A stretch of 64,000 bases of DNA from contig CAMBRK010000006.1 of the NCBI GenBank assembly GCA_945870185.1, positions 1 through 64,000 of the forward strand. The letters run 5' to 3'. The notes under the pieces were generated by a model. That model worked only from the letters and a program-made list of their open reading frames with translations. It made no database searches and was not told the DNA's origin. This stretch comes from Aureispira sp. CCB-QB1 (GTDB lineage Bacteria > Bacteroidota > Bacteroidia > Chitinophagales > Saprospiraceae). Every line of letters begins with the position of its first letter. The stretch's first letter is position 1. Of the stretch, positions 38,400 to 47,076 are shown piece by piece. The translations under genes and the position numbers were made by a program.

Positions 38400-38453
38400 A
38401 TTTTTATTAATTAAGCATTATATAATTACGATTTACTAAATGATTAAAAAAGA

Positions 38454-38867
38454 TCAATGTGGTAGATAATTTTTAAGTACCCCATATAAGTAAGTACCTA
38501 CAATAGCAAAAAGAAAAACAATAGCCATAGCAAAAAATCCATACCCTATATTTACAACCATTGGTCCTGGACATGCACCGCTTAGTGCCCATCCCACTCC
38601 AAAAATAGTTCCACCTATCAAATATCTTGGAATAGACTTATCTTTAGGGTAAAAAACTATCGGATTGCCATGATAATCCCTGATGTTATATTTTTTAATG
38701 AGCCACACCCCGATGACACCCAGTACTACGGCAACGCCTATGATACCATACATGTGAAAAGCTTGAAAACGAAACATTTCCTGAATTCGGTACCAAGAAA
38801 TAGCTTCAGATTTCGCCATCACAATACCGAAAATAATACCAGCTATTAAGAATTTTATAAATTTCAT
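38454..38867 (-). CDS. YeeE/YedE-type sulfur transporter, C-terminal-half protein (second copy)
   Basis: 137 aa, about four helices, with GVGWALSGACPGPMVVNIG and WYRIQEMFRFQAFHMYG. It is closely similar to 36828-37322 but without the N-terminal extension. It follows its N-half partner at 38914-39471 by 46 bases. Confidence 0.88.
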   Translation of the reverse strand: MKFIKFLIAGIIFGIVMAKSEAISWYRIQEMFRFQAFHMYGIIGVAVVLGVIGVWLIKKYNIRDYHGNPIVFYPKDKSIPRYLIGGTIFGVGWALSGACPGPMVVNIGYGFFAMAIVFLFAIVGTYLYGVLKNYLPH

Positions 38868-38913
38868 TTATTGTTGATTTGCTTATTAATTATCGTTAAA
38901 TTTGACGGCTCGA

Positions 38914-39471
38914 TTAAAAAATCATTGGAAAAAGAAGATGAGTCATCAATAGTCCGCCCATAAAAAACCCTACAACGGCTATTAATGATGGTAGTTGCAA
39001 ATCAGATAAGCCACTGATAGCGTGTCCTGAAGTACACCCACCTGCATATCTGCTTCCAAAACCTACCATAAGTCCACCAATCGCAAGTATGAAAAAACCT
39101 TTGATTGACATTATAGCTTCCATACTAAACAACTCAGCTGGCTGTATATCTGTAGGCGTACTAAATCCTAGCTCCAGAAGATCTTTTTGGGTATCATCTG
39201 CAAGTTGCATAGGTTGGTCATTTTTTAGCAACGAAACCGAAACAAATCCACCGATGATAGCACCTGTGAGAAATACTAGATTCCAAATTTGGTTTCTCCA
39301 ATTAAAATTAAAAAATTGTACATTTTTACCCGCTCCTGCAGCTGCACATATAGTCCTGAGATTGGATGAAAAACCAAAAGACTGACCAAAAAACAAAAGT
39401 GTAAACATGGTAGCAGAAATCACTAATCCTGAAAACCACCACGACCAACTTTGCGTTAAAAAATCACTCAT
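38914..39471 (-). CDS. YeeE/YedE-type sulfur transporter, N-terminal-half protein (second copy)
   Basis: 185 aa, about five helices, with RYAGGCTSGHAISGLSDL and one cysteine in LRTICAAAGAG. It pairs with 38454-38867. It starts only 8 bases after the rhodanese-Usp fusion, so it belongs to the first transcript of the island. Confidence 0.88.
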   Translation of the reverse strand: MSDFLTQSWSWWFSGLVISATMFTLLFFGQSFGFSSNLRTICAAAGAGKNVQFFNFNWRNQIWNLVFLTGAIIGGFVSVSLLKNDQPMQLADDTQKDLLELGFSTPTDIQPAELFSMEAIMSIKGFFILAIGGLMVGFGSRYAGGCTSGHAISGLSDLQLPSLIAVVGFFMGGLLMTHLLFPMIF

Positions 39472-39479
39472 AATTTATG

Positions 39480-40697
39480 TTAATTTGTTTTGAGATGAAA
39501 AGAAATAATAGGTTTGAACAGGTGTTTGATGAGCGTTTCAGCAGCACTTTTGTGGAAAAAACCTCCTTGCCCGTGTGTGCCTATAAATACAATGTCAGCA
39601 TCTTGTTTTTTCAGAAATTCCTTAACTCCTGTTTCTATGTCTTGTGACACTACAACATGATTAAAATGCGTGCCTATCTCATGTGAAGTTGCATATTTGT
39701 CCATATTAGCAAATAAAACATTCTGATCCAATGGAGAAGCCCCGTTATGAATAAAGAGTTGATGGTAGGTTGCGTCAAAATATTTCGAAAACTTATGCAT
39801 TAAGGGCATTTTCGTATCATCATTATCCATAAAGTCATGAACAAAAAGCACATCTTTAATGACCAGATCAGAACGATCACACATTAATGAAAGTAACGGA
39901 ATTTCCGATCTTCTGGCAATCATTTGAGCCTGTGAGGATGATACTTTCTCCTTAATACCCCAAGACCCTTTTGTACCCATCACGATCAGATCAAAAAGCT
40001 GACTCTCAGCAAACTCCAGAATAGTATCTGTTATTTTTCCCAACTTAAAATGTACAGAAATATGATCACCATACTGTTCTTTTAATTGTTGAAGTTTGGA
40101 TTCTGCGATTCTTTTTTGATCTTTAATGTAGTTGACATCTATCTCACCACAGGTCTCTACTTGTCCTGTTTCACTCATGGTGACTGTATCGGGTACATCC
40201 ATCACATGCAGAAAATGGATATCCACTGATAAATGTTCTTCCAACTTTCTTGCCATAAGGTAAGAATAATCAGCTTGTACTGAAAAGTCGGTAGGAATCA
40301 GGATTTTAAGCACATTTTCGTCTTTTAGTCCTGAAATTTGCAACGACACTTCCGGAAGAGATTCTTTAATTATCATATCACTATGCACACCCGAGCCTTT
40401 CATCAATTCCTGAGCCTGAGCTAAGGAACCTCCATCAATGACCCTATTAATGCCACAATCTGACAGGATTTTTTTTGCATGCGCACTCCTGTTACCGCTC
40501 CTGCAGTACACTACAATCTGCGGGTGAGTGCGTAAGGTGTCAGCTTTCATTTCCACCAATTCCAATGGAATATTGATGGCTCCCTCCAGGTGCCCCGAAG
40601 CAAATTCATTTTTACTTCGTACGTCCACAATAAGGGCTTCTTTCTCGACCACCTTATCGTCAGAAGCATTAAAAAGATTATTAAATATAGAGAACAT
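39480..40697 (-). CDS. Rhodanese fused to two UspA-like domains
   Basis: 405 aa. Residues 1-105 are a rhodanese with VVYCRSGNRSAHA (Cys65). From about 125 to 270 there is a universal-stress-protein domain (ILIPTDFSVQADYSYLMARK, then LFDLIVMGTKGSWG), and from about 270 to 405 a second, more divergent one (VLFVHDFMDNDDTKMPLM, ADIVFIGTHGQGG). The GTxG nucleotide-phosphate loops are recognisable (GTKGSWG, GTHGQGG). It is cytoplasmic. The fusion suggests that sulfane-sulfur load is linked to a stress or nucleotide signal. It lies between the MBL-rhodanese gene and a transporter pair. Confidence 0.88.
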   Translation of the reverse strand: MFSIFNNLFNASDDKVVEKEALIVDVRSKNEFASGHLEGAINIPLELVEMKADTLRTHPQIVVYCRSGNRSAHAKKILSDCGINRVIDGGSLAQAQELMKGSGVHSDMIIKESLPEVSLQISGLKDENVLKILIPTDFSVQADYSYLMARKLEEHLSVDIHFLHVMDVPDTVTMSETGQVETCGEIDVNYIKDQKRIAESKLQQLKEQYGDHISVHFKLGKITDTILEFAESQLFDLIVMGTKGSWGIKEKVSSSQAQMIARRSEIPLLSLMCDRSDLVIKDVLFVHDFMDNDDTKMPLMHKFSKYFDATYHQLFIHNGASPLDQNVLFANMDKYATSHEIGTHFNHVVVSQDIETGVKEFLKKQDADIVFIGTHGQGGFFHKSAAETLIKHLFKPIISFHLKTN

Positions 40698-40716
40698 AAG
40701 ATATATTTATAAAATA

Positions 40717-42108
40717 CTAAGAAATGACTTCTTCTCCTTTAGCTAACCACTCATTCATTCCCGGGGAATAGTTGGTGACATTTGTAAAACCTTCTTTTAC
40801 CAGTAAAGAATATGCAATAGATGCTCTGTCTCCTCCTTGGCAATGAATCACTACGTCCTTGTCTTTGCTAATTTTATCTGTATTCTGAAGTATGGTTCCA
40901 ACAAAAACGTTTTCAGCACCTTTCACATGTCCGGTATTATACTCAGCTACACCTCTTAGATCAATAATTTGTGTATTGTTATCATTAAGTTTAGCTTTGA
41001 AGTCATCAAAACCTATCATTTTGGCCGTCTGTAAGGCTTCTGGATATACAGAAACCGAAGAAATATAACCCAAAATGTTGTCCAAACCAATTCTCATCAA
41101 CTTTCTAGTGAGATCATCCAATTGTGAAGGGTCTGCAACTAATATAAAAGGCTCTTCATAGGTCAAAAACCAACCAGCCCAAGTAGCAAAAGCATTATTA
41201 CCCTGAATATTGATACTGCCAGGGATAAAACCTGCTGCAAAATCTGTTTTGTTGCGGGTATCTATAACTTTGATCCCCTTCTCCATAGCATCCATTAATG
41301 CTGAAGTTGATAACTCATTCAATTTAGGTACAGCTGTCAATAAAGGTCGGTCAACCTTATTGAGCTTTTTCATCATAGCAAAATACTTGGGTGGCTCCGG
41401 CTGATCGGCTAATAAGTAATCCACAAATCCGCCTTTATTCTCCTTATATTGAAGGGCCCAATTTCTGATTTTTTCATAACCTACAGTCGTACTGGGTACA
41501 GCACCCAAAGCTTTACCACATGCAGAACCGGCACCATGGCCAGGCCAAACCTGAATATAATCTGGCAAAGCATCAAACTTTTTGATAGAGTCATACATCT
41601 GAAGAGCTCCTACATCTTGTGTGCCTTTAATTCCTGCTGCTTTTTCAAGCAAATCGGGTCTGCCTATATCGCCCACAAACACAAAATCTCCTGTAAATAT
41701 CATAACCGGTTCTTTACTTGCAGGGGTGTCTGTCAACATAATACTAATACTCTCGGGTGTATGTCCAGGAGTGTGTATGATTTCAAATACGAGATTTCCC
41801 ATTTCGATTTTATCTCCATCTTTAAGTCCTTGGTGTGCAAACTGATATTGCCAGTCTGGACCACCTTCATCAGAAAGATACATTTCAGCACCTGTAAGTG
41901 CTGCCAGTTCGCGAGCACCCGAAAGAAAATCTGCGTGTATATGTGTCTCAAAGATGTGTGTGATTTTCATATTGTTTTGCTTAGCAATATCAATATAAGT
42001 ATCTACATCTCTTTTGGGGTCAATAACGGCTGCCACACCTACCTTCTGGCAACCTATTAGATAACTGGCTTGCGCCAAACTTTTGTCATATATGTGTTGA
42101 AATAACAT
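40717..42108 (-). CDS. Persulfide dioxygenase-like MBL-fold protein with two rhodanese domains
   Basis: 463 aa. The metallo-beta-lactamase domain (1-240) has the ETHE1/PDO metal motif HIFETHIHADFLSG (His56, His58, Asp60) and VWPGHGAGSACG. The first rhodanese domain (about 260-350) lacks the cysteine (ILVADPSQLDD) and is inactive; the second (about 370-463) has HCQGGDRAS with Cys423. Enzymes of this layout oxidise glutathione persulfide or other persulfides to sulfite, with the rhodanese passing on sulfur. It is the first gene of the island with its own -7 box. Confidence 0.92.
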   Translation of the reverse strand: MLFQHIYDKSLAQASYLIGCQKVGVAAVIDPKRDVDTYIDIAKQNNMKITHIFETHIHADFLSGARELAALTGAEMYLSDEGGPDWQYQFAHQGLKDGDKIEMGNLVFEIIHTPGHTPESISIMLTDTPASKEPVMIFTGDFVFVGDIGRPDLLEKAAGIKGTQDVGALQMYDSIKKFDALPDYIQVWPGHGAGSACGKALGAVPSTTVGYEKIRNWALQYKENKGGFVDYLLADQPEPPKYFAMMKKLNKVDRPLLTAVPKLNELSTSALMDAMEKGIKVIDTRNKTDFAAGFIPGSINIQGNNAFATWAGWFLTYEEPFILVADPSQLDDLTRKLMRIGLDNILGYISSVSVYPEALQTAKMIGFDDFKAKLNDNNTQIIDLRGVAEYNTGHVKGAENVFVGTILQNTDKISKDKDVVIHCQGGDRASIAYSLLVKEGFTNVTNYSPGMNEWLAKGEEVIS

Positions 42109-42129
42109 GGTTTAAATATTTAGATAGTG

Positions 42130-42137
42130 CAAAAGTA
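42130..42137 (-). promoter_or_regulatory. -7 box (TACTTTTG) at the head of the sulfur island
   Basis: Consensus element on the minus strand, about 22 bases before the ATG at 42108. The main promoter of the persulfide dioxygenase / rhodanese / transporter transcript. Confidence 0.68.
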
Positions 42138-42377
42138 AGGACATCTAAATGAATGGGATGTAACCTATGTTACCAAAAGATGATTTAGATCATATTTGGG
42201 AGTTATTAATCTTCCTTTCCTGTATGAAAGTTCATTGTCGGCCAACAGAATTTGCTTGGCTCATTTGTTGGATTTGACTCTAGCTCTGTCAAGATCAAGA
42301 TGAACAAAACAGTATACAACTCGTTTATTTATTTTTAATAACTTAGTTATCCTCTTAATTCACTTAAAATACTTTAA

Positions 42378-42710
42378 TTGAAAAACAACCTTCCAGTAAA
42401 CAGAGATTTGATTTTAAGAGAAAAATTGGCCTTGCAACGTACTGTATTGGCCAATCAAAGTACATTTTTATCTTTTCTCAGAACATCTATGTACTTCTTA
42501 ATGGCTGGTCTGACCTTACAAAACTTATTTCATGGAGATAAATATGCCTTTTTTGAAATATTACTTTTTATTATTTCTGCAGTAGTATTAGTCTTAGGGA
42601 TATTCAATTATTTCAGACACAAAACATGGATCAAAGAAAGCGAAATCCACGTGGGCCATTATCAAGCCGCATATTTAAAGACTGACGATGCATCTAACAA
42701 TAATGGATGA
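42378..42710 (+). CDS. DUF202 family membrane protein
   Basis: 110 aa. After a short basic N-terminus comes the DUF202 signature LALQRTVLANQSTFLSFLRT, then two to three helices (about 42-58 and 68-90). The function of DUF202 is unknown. The only start ahead of the conserved part is TTG at 42378. It is divergent from the sulfur island, 270 bases from its first gene, and may share control with it. Confidence 0.75.
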   Translation: MKNNLPVNRDLILREKLALQRTVLANQSTFLSFLRTSMYFLMAGLTLQNLFHGDKYAFFEILLFIISAVVLVLGIFNYFRHKTWIKESEIHVGHYQAAYLKTDDASNNNG

Positions 42711-42733
42711 TTCATCTTCTATCAAGACTTTAC

Positions 42734-44416
42734 TTATTTTGAATGTACCCTGACCACAAAATGTTTTTGTAAAACGTCTGACCTGGTAGATTTGGACAAA
42801 AACTTTAAGTTCAGACGTGTCACCTTATAATGGTCAAAACTTTGTACGATTACTGCATCAGGTAATATCTTACGTATCTCAGCCATACCCTTTTCATCTG
42901 TGAATACAAATGCTCCTGCTGGCAAAGATTGTATTTCATTTTTTTGGAGGTCTTTCATGATTCGCTGCCCATAATACTCCATAGAATGCATATGGACACC
43001 ATAATAATATGACATATCTACAGGAACATTTTGATTTCTGAAAAACTGTCCTACTTTTTTACCGCATTGATAGGTTAATAAATTGGGGTAAAAGTAAGTA
43101 CTAGTATGCATACCAAACATAATAAAGCTCACGATGGTGACCATGACTAACTTTCGTAAATGAGATTGTTTGGACATTAATACCACATAAAGATATAATC
43201 CCAATGTGATTATAAAAAAACCAATAATCAGCCAATTCGCAGGTGGGAAAAACAAAAAGTAACTGATCAAAATAATCACAAAAAACAGGCTAGTAAGAAA
43301 TACCTGAAATCTATATAATGACCTAAACCATTCCCAGTTTTCGGATGCTTCTACGAGGAAATGCGCTGTAATCACTGCTGCGAATGGAAGTAATGGAAAA
43401 ATATAATGCGGCAACTTATATTGTGATAAAGAAAAAGCAAAAAATCCAAGCAAAAAACTAATAACACTGATCTTTTCAGGAGCTCTGAATGATGGTTTGA
43501 ACAAAACATAAAATAATGCTATAAAAAAAATAATCGTCCACGGTTGGAAATCCCATAAAATGGATTGAATAAAAAATAAAGGGTTGGAGTCGTCTTTCCA
43601 TGCACTATCACCCGTAATGCGTCCAAAACTTTGCGTCCAAAAATAGAACTTTAAGCCAGAAGGACTTTGGATACCATAGGCGGATTTTTGGGGGTGTAGA
43701 TCGAACTGATGGTATAAACCTATACACATGGGTAAAATGATCAAACCTACTACCAAAACCAACAGCAGCCACTGCGGACGAAAAATCGCTTTCCAGTTTT
43801 TTGCTAAGAACATGGCGGGACCTATGCCTAAAAAAGGAAGCACAAACCCTATGGGACCTTTAGCCAACATAGCACCACCGATACCCAAAGATGCTAAAAA
43901 TAAGTTGACGTACGATTTTCCATGGATATATTCGCTAAGTTGCCAAACCGCAAAAATTACCAATCCGACCAATGAACAGTCGGTCCTTACATCGTTAGAT
44001 ATCAACAATAGGGCTTGAGATGATGCAAATATTAACGCTGCAAGTTTTGCTTTGCGCATATCATAGTGCAACATCGTAAATCTATAAGTGGAATATATCC
44101 CCAAAACCAATACCAATATTGAAGGTAGTTTGTATGCAAAATTGGAAACACCCAAAATAGAAAAGGAAAGCGAACTCAGCCAAAAAAGTAGTGGTGGCTT
44201 ATCCAAATAGTCTTTATTTTGGTGATACACCTCCAAAAAACTCTTTTTTTGTAGCATTTCCCAAGATATAGAAGCGTACTGTGCAGCATCTACATCCATG
44301 ATGTCTATAAAAAGATTAAAAAAGTAAATCAGCCCAATCAAAGCAAAAGCAACAGGGTAAAAATAATCTTGGCCTACCCGCTCCCACTTTAAAATTCTAT
44401 GCGAAAAATGTTGCAA
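42734..44416 (-). CDS. GT39/ArnT-like integral membrane glycosyltransferase
   Basis: 560 aa with about 11-13 helices. The first outside loop holds the catalytic acidic residues (DIMDVDAAQYASISWEM), followed by DYLDKPPLLFWLSSLSF, the PMT_2 signature. The C-terminal soluble domain is short. It would move a sugar from a polyprenyl-phosphate donor onto lipid A, protein or another envelope acceptor. It has its own -7 box. Confidence 0.87.
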   Translation of the reverse strand: MQHFSHRILKWERVGQDYFYPVAFALIGLIYFFNLFIDIMDVDAAQYASISWEMLQKKSFLEVYHQNKDYLDKPPLLFWLSSLSFSILGVSNFAYKLPSILVLVLGIYSTYRFTMLHYDMRKAKLAALIFASSQALLLISNDVRTDCSLVGLVIFAVWQLSEYIHGKSYVNLFLASLGIGGAMLAKGPIGFVLPFLGIGPAMFLAKNWKAIFRPQWLLLVLVVGLIILPMCIGLYHQFDLHPQKSAYGIQSPSGLKFYFWTQSFGRITGDSAWKDDSNPLFFIQSILWDFQPWTIIFFIALFYVLFKPSFRAPEKISVISFLLGFFAFSLSQYKLPHYIFPLLPFAAVITAHFLVEASENWEWFRSLYRFQVFLTSLFFVIILISYFLFFPPANWLIIGFFIITLGLYLYVVLMSKQSHLRKLVMVTIVSFIMFGMHTSTYFYPNLLTYQCGKKVGQFFRNQNVPVDMSYYYGVHMHSMEYYGQRIMKDLQKNEIQSLPAGAFVFTDEKGMAEIRKILPDAVIVQSFDHYKVTRLNLKFLSKSTRSDVLQKHFVVRVHSK

Positions 44417-44443
44417 ATTTCAGTGTTATTGAGATTCAAACAA

Positions 44444-44451
44444 CAAAGGTA
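44444..44451 (-). promoter_or_regulatory. -7 box (TACCTTTG) of the GT39 gene
   Basis: Consensus element on the minus strand; predicted leader of about 24 bases. Confidence 0.65.
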
Positions 44452-44515
44452 TTAATATTTCAGAATTTGATTGTTTTTATACTTATATTCCACATTGTAA
44501 GCCAAACATTCAAAC

Positions 44516-44557
44516 ACAAAAAAAGCGAAGCACTTCAGTTAAGTACCCCGCTTTTTA
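44516..44557 (-). terminator. Rho-independent terminator of the T9SS cargo gene
   Basis: Arms 44523-44535 and 44541-44553, a 13-bp stem with three G-T pairs and a 5-base loop. On the minus strand seven T follow. The opposite strand has five T, so it may act weakly both ways. Confidence 0.85.
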
Positions 44558-44603
44558 GCCTTTACTCAAAAAATCAATGATTGAGTATTTCTGAATTTTG
44601 GTA

Positions 44604-46814
44604 TTACTTTATTTTATTGATTTTACCAGAAACGATTTGGTCACCCAAGTTCCATTTGTAAAAATATAGTCCATCTTGCAATTGATTCAACAAAACATTG
44701 ATTTCATAGACTCCTTTGGAAAGTTGATACGAGTGAGAAGATACCATTTGACCATTTAAAGCATAGATACTCAATGATGCTTGCACGTCTTTAGAATGCT
44801 CTACCTTAAAGGTGACATCATTTGTAAAAGGATTGGGAAACACTGAGATGATACCATCATCAAAGCTTGATCTACTCTCCAATACTGATTGCTGCAAAGA
44901 ACCTGGATCAACCGAAATATTTCCTTTTTTGATTGCAATAAAATCGATAGGTGCTTGAGTAGCCGCTATGGAGTCCAAATTTACCACGGTTGGGATAGGT
45001 CCCTTCAATACATCTTCTGGTTTAGCAAATGTGGCTTTTTTATCCAATAAATACCATTGATTGATACCAGGCAAGGTTGTGATCTTATCTGTCACCAATT
45101 CCATCAACAAATTTTGGTCTGTAATATCAATTTTGCCGTCTTCATTGATGTCAGCAGCCAGGTATTGGAAATAATTAGAAAAGGTAATTTCACCCAATAA
45201 AAACTTAGTCAGCAGCTCTACGTCCTTATGATCTAAATTATTTTTTGGTGCATCAGAGTAAGATCCGGTAATTTCCAATTTTTTATTTCTCAAGGGAAGG
45301 CTATCAATCAAATAAAATCCAACCGCATTGGTCTTAGTTGACTTACTCACAAACTGTATCGTCGAATCCTTCTTTTCAGTTATCTTCCTCACTGTAATAT
45401 ACCTGTAAAGCTTATACCCCGAAAAATTATAAAATGAATCCAACTCTAAGGTTTCGGTCGTGTCATAGGTAAAAGTATACTTGACAATTGGGTCTGTATA
45501 TCTAAAAGTCATGGTTGCATTTTTGACCGGCGTATCTGTTAGGGTCAATACATTTCCTTTAACTCTATACAATGGATCTACAGGCGTGACCACTTTGCGT
45601 TTACAATTAGGAATGTTAGCGCCATTATTCTGAATGATTACTTCAACTTCACAAAATTCCTGACCACCACGACTGTCAGTAACCCACATCTGAACCTTAT
45701 TGCTGCCCAAATCATCACAGGTAAATGTTTTGGATGTCTCTTTCACATCTTTTGAAAACGAAAATTTCAGTGGATGATAACCACATTTGGAAAAACTTCC
45801 TTTGTTGAGATCTTTGGCCCAAATTTCGACCATACCATTATCCACTTTGCCATCTTTGTCCGTATCTATCGGCATTAGGGTAGTCACGATCTGACCAATA
45901 CAATAAGGTGTAGGTCTGCTTGCATTTTTTACCACCACATTGGTGATGCAGGTTTTAGTTTTACCACAACCATATTTGACTGTGTACGTAACCTTTGTAG
46001 TACCTACGGGATAAACACCTGAAATATTGCTTCCTTTTGATTTTGCATGTGGACTATTGTTTGTAATCTCAAAACTACCTCCACAAACACTTGGATTCAC
46101 CGTTAATGGATTTACAGTGACCTCTGCATCTTTACAATTGAATGTATTCACCGTTATTTCTGCCGGACAATTGACTACAGGCGCCGTATTATTGATAATA
46201 TAAATGATCTGCACTTTGGTATATATACCATATCCCTGACTAGGTGTATAGTTGCACCAATCCAAAACCTTCCAAGTACGCATGATCTTTTTACATTGAC
46301 TATTGACTGTAAAAAGCATATCACTGTAAGACCTGCCCAACATAGAGCAAGTACCCGATTCCCATGTAGGATAATTGGCGTCTCCACCTGGCATCTGATA
46401 TGGGTTGGTATTGGGGTTGCATCCTGTGAGTTCGACATCTTCTGGCCAGTCAATCACGGGCCCACCTGATCCTCCGGTAGACACAAAGATCGTCTGTGTA
46501 CAACTATGCCATACCCAGTTATGATCCTCCACCATCCAAGTTCGAGTGATAGTACCCGCATTGCAACTATTCAGATTATATTGAACAGTAGGTGTGCCCG
46601 CGCTGTAAGTGTGTGGACCATACATATAGGTAGCATTCCCATAAATAGACAGATTGGTAATATTGTCCGTGCAGCTAATGTATACATTGGGCGGACAATT
46701 GAGTGTAAATGGCCAAGCGTTTGGTTTTTCTTTGGCATCTGCATTTAATGAAGTGATTGCCAATAAACAAAGACCTAAAACGATACTTTTAAAATGGTAA
46801 ATGTGTGTTTTCAT
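44604..46814 (-). CDS. Large secreted protein with T9SS type A sorting domain
   Basis: 736 aa. Signal peptide to about residue 27 (FKSIVLGLCLLAITSLNADA). The middle is cysteine-containing beta repeats of the HYR/gliding-motility-associated kind (LNCPPNVYISCTDNITNLSI, VNCPAEITVNTFNCKDAEVT). Near 545-595 there is a dockerin-like EF-hand pair (DHKDVELLTKFLLGEITF, AADINEDGKIDITDQNLLM). The last 80 residues are a type A sorting domain (SVFPNPFTNDVTFKVEH, LQDGLYFYKWNLGDQIVSGK). It is exported by the type IX system and attached to the cell surface or released. It is probably an adhesin or matrix protein. Confidence 0.88.
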   Translation of the reverse strand: MKTHIYHFKSIVLGLCLLAITSLNADAKEKPNAWPFTLNCPPNVYISCTDNITNLSIYGNATYMYGPHTYSAGTPTVQYNLNSCNAGTITRTWMVEDHNWVWHSCTQTIFVSTGGSGGPVIDWPEDVELTGCNPNTNPYQMPGGDANYPTWESGTCSMLGRSYSDMLFTVNSQCKKIMRTWKVLDWCNYTPSQGYGIYTKVQIIYIINNTAPVVNCPAEITVNTFNCKDAEVTVNPLTVNPSVCGGSFEITNNSPHAKSKGSNISGVYPVGTTKVTYTVKYGCGKTKTCITNVVVKNASRPTPYCIGQIVTTLMPIDTDKDGKVDNGMVEIWAKDLNKGSFSKCGYHPLKFSFSKDVKETSKTFTCDDLGSNKVQMWVTDSRGGQEFCEVEVIIQNNGANIPNCKRKVVTPVDPLYRVKGNVLTLTDTPVKNATMTFRYTDPIVKYTFTYDTTETLELDSFYNFSGYKLYRYITVRKITEKKDSTIQFVSKSTKTNAVGFYLIDSLPLRNKKLEITGSYSDAPKNNLDHKDVELLTKFLLGEITFSNYFQYLAADINEDGKIDITDQNLLMELVTDKITTLPGINQWYLLDKKATFAKPEDVLKGPIPTVVNLDSIAATQAPIDFIAIKKGNISVDPGSLQQSVLESRSSFDDGIISVFPNPFTNDVTFKVEHSKDVQASLSIYALNGQMVSSHSYQLSKGVYEINVLLNQLQDGLYFYKWNLGDQIVSGKINKIK

Positions 46815-46861
46815 TCTTTCGAGACTTTTGTGAGTAATAAGATAAAATTTACATATTACGA

Positions 46862-46869
46862 CAAAAGTA
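46862..46869 (-). promoter_or_regulatory. -7 box (TACTTTTG) of the T9SS cargo gene
   Basis: Consensus element on the minus strand, 47 bases before the ATG. Confidence 0.65.
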
Positions 46870-47076
46870 TATATATTATCAATTGATAGTATATGAAATA
46901 AGAAATATTTTTGAAATATGGGTGTTATCCCTTAGATTTTAATACTTATAATTCAAGATATTATAAATTACATATAATTTTAATGTATTAAATCTATATC
47001 CTAAATATATTATTCATTATCACCAAACTGAACCACAATTACTTAAATCGGTAGTGTACTATGGTACCATATATCA

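Noticed and set aside
41449-42060. 203-codon plus-strand open frame
   Set aside because: Antisense to the persulfide dioxygenase gene, which has intact catalytic motifs; the frame has no recognisable domain.
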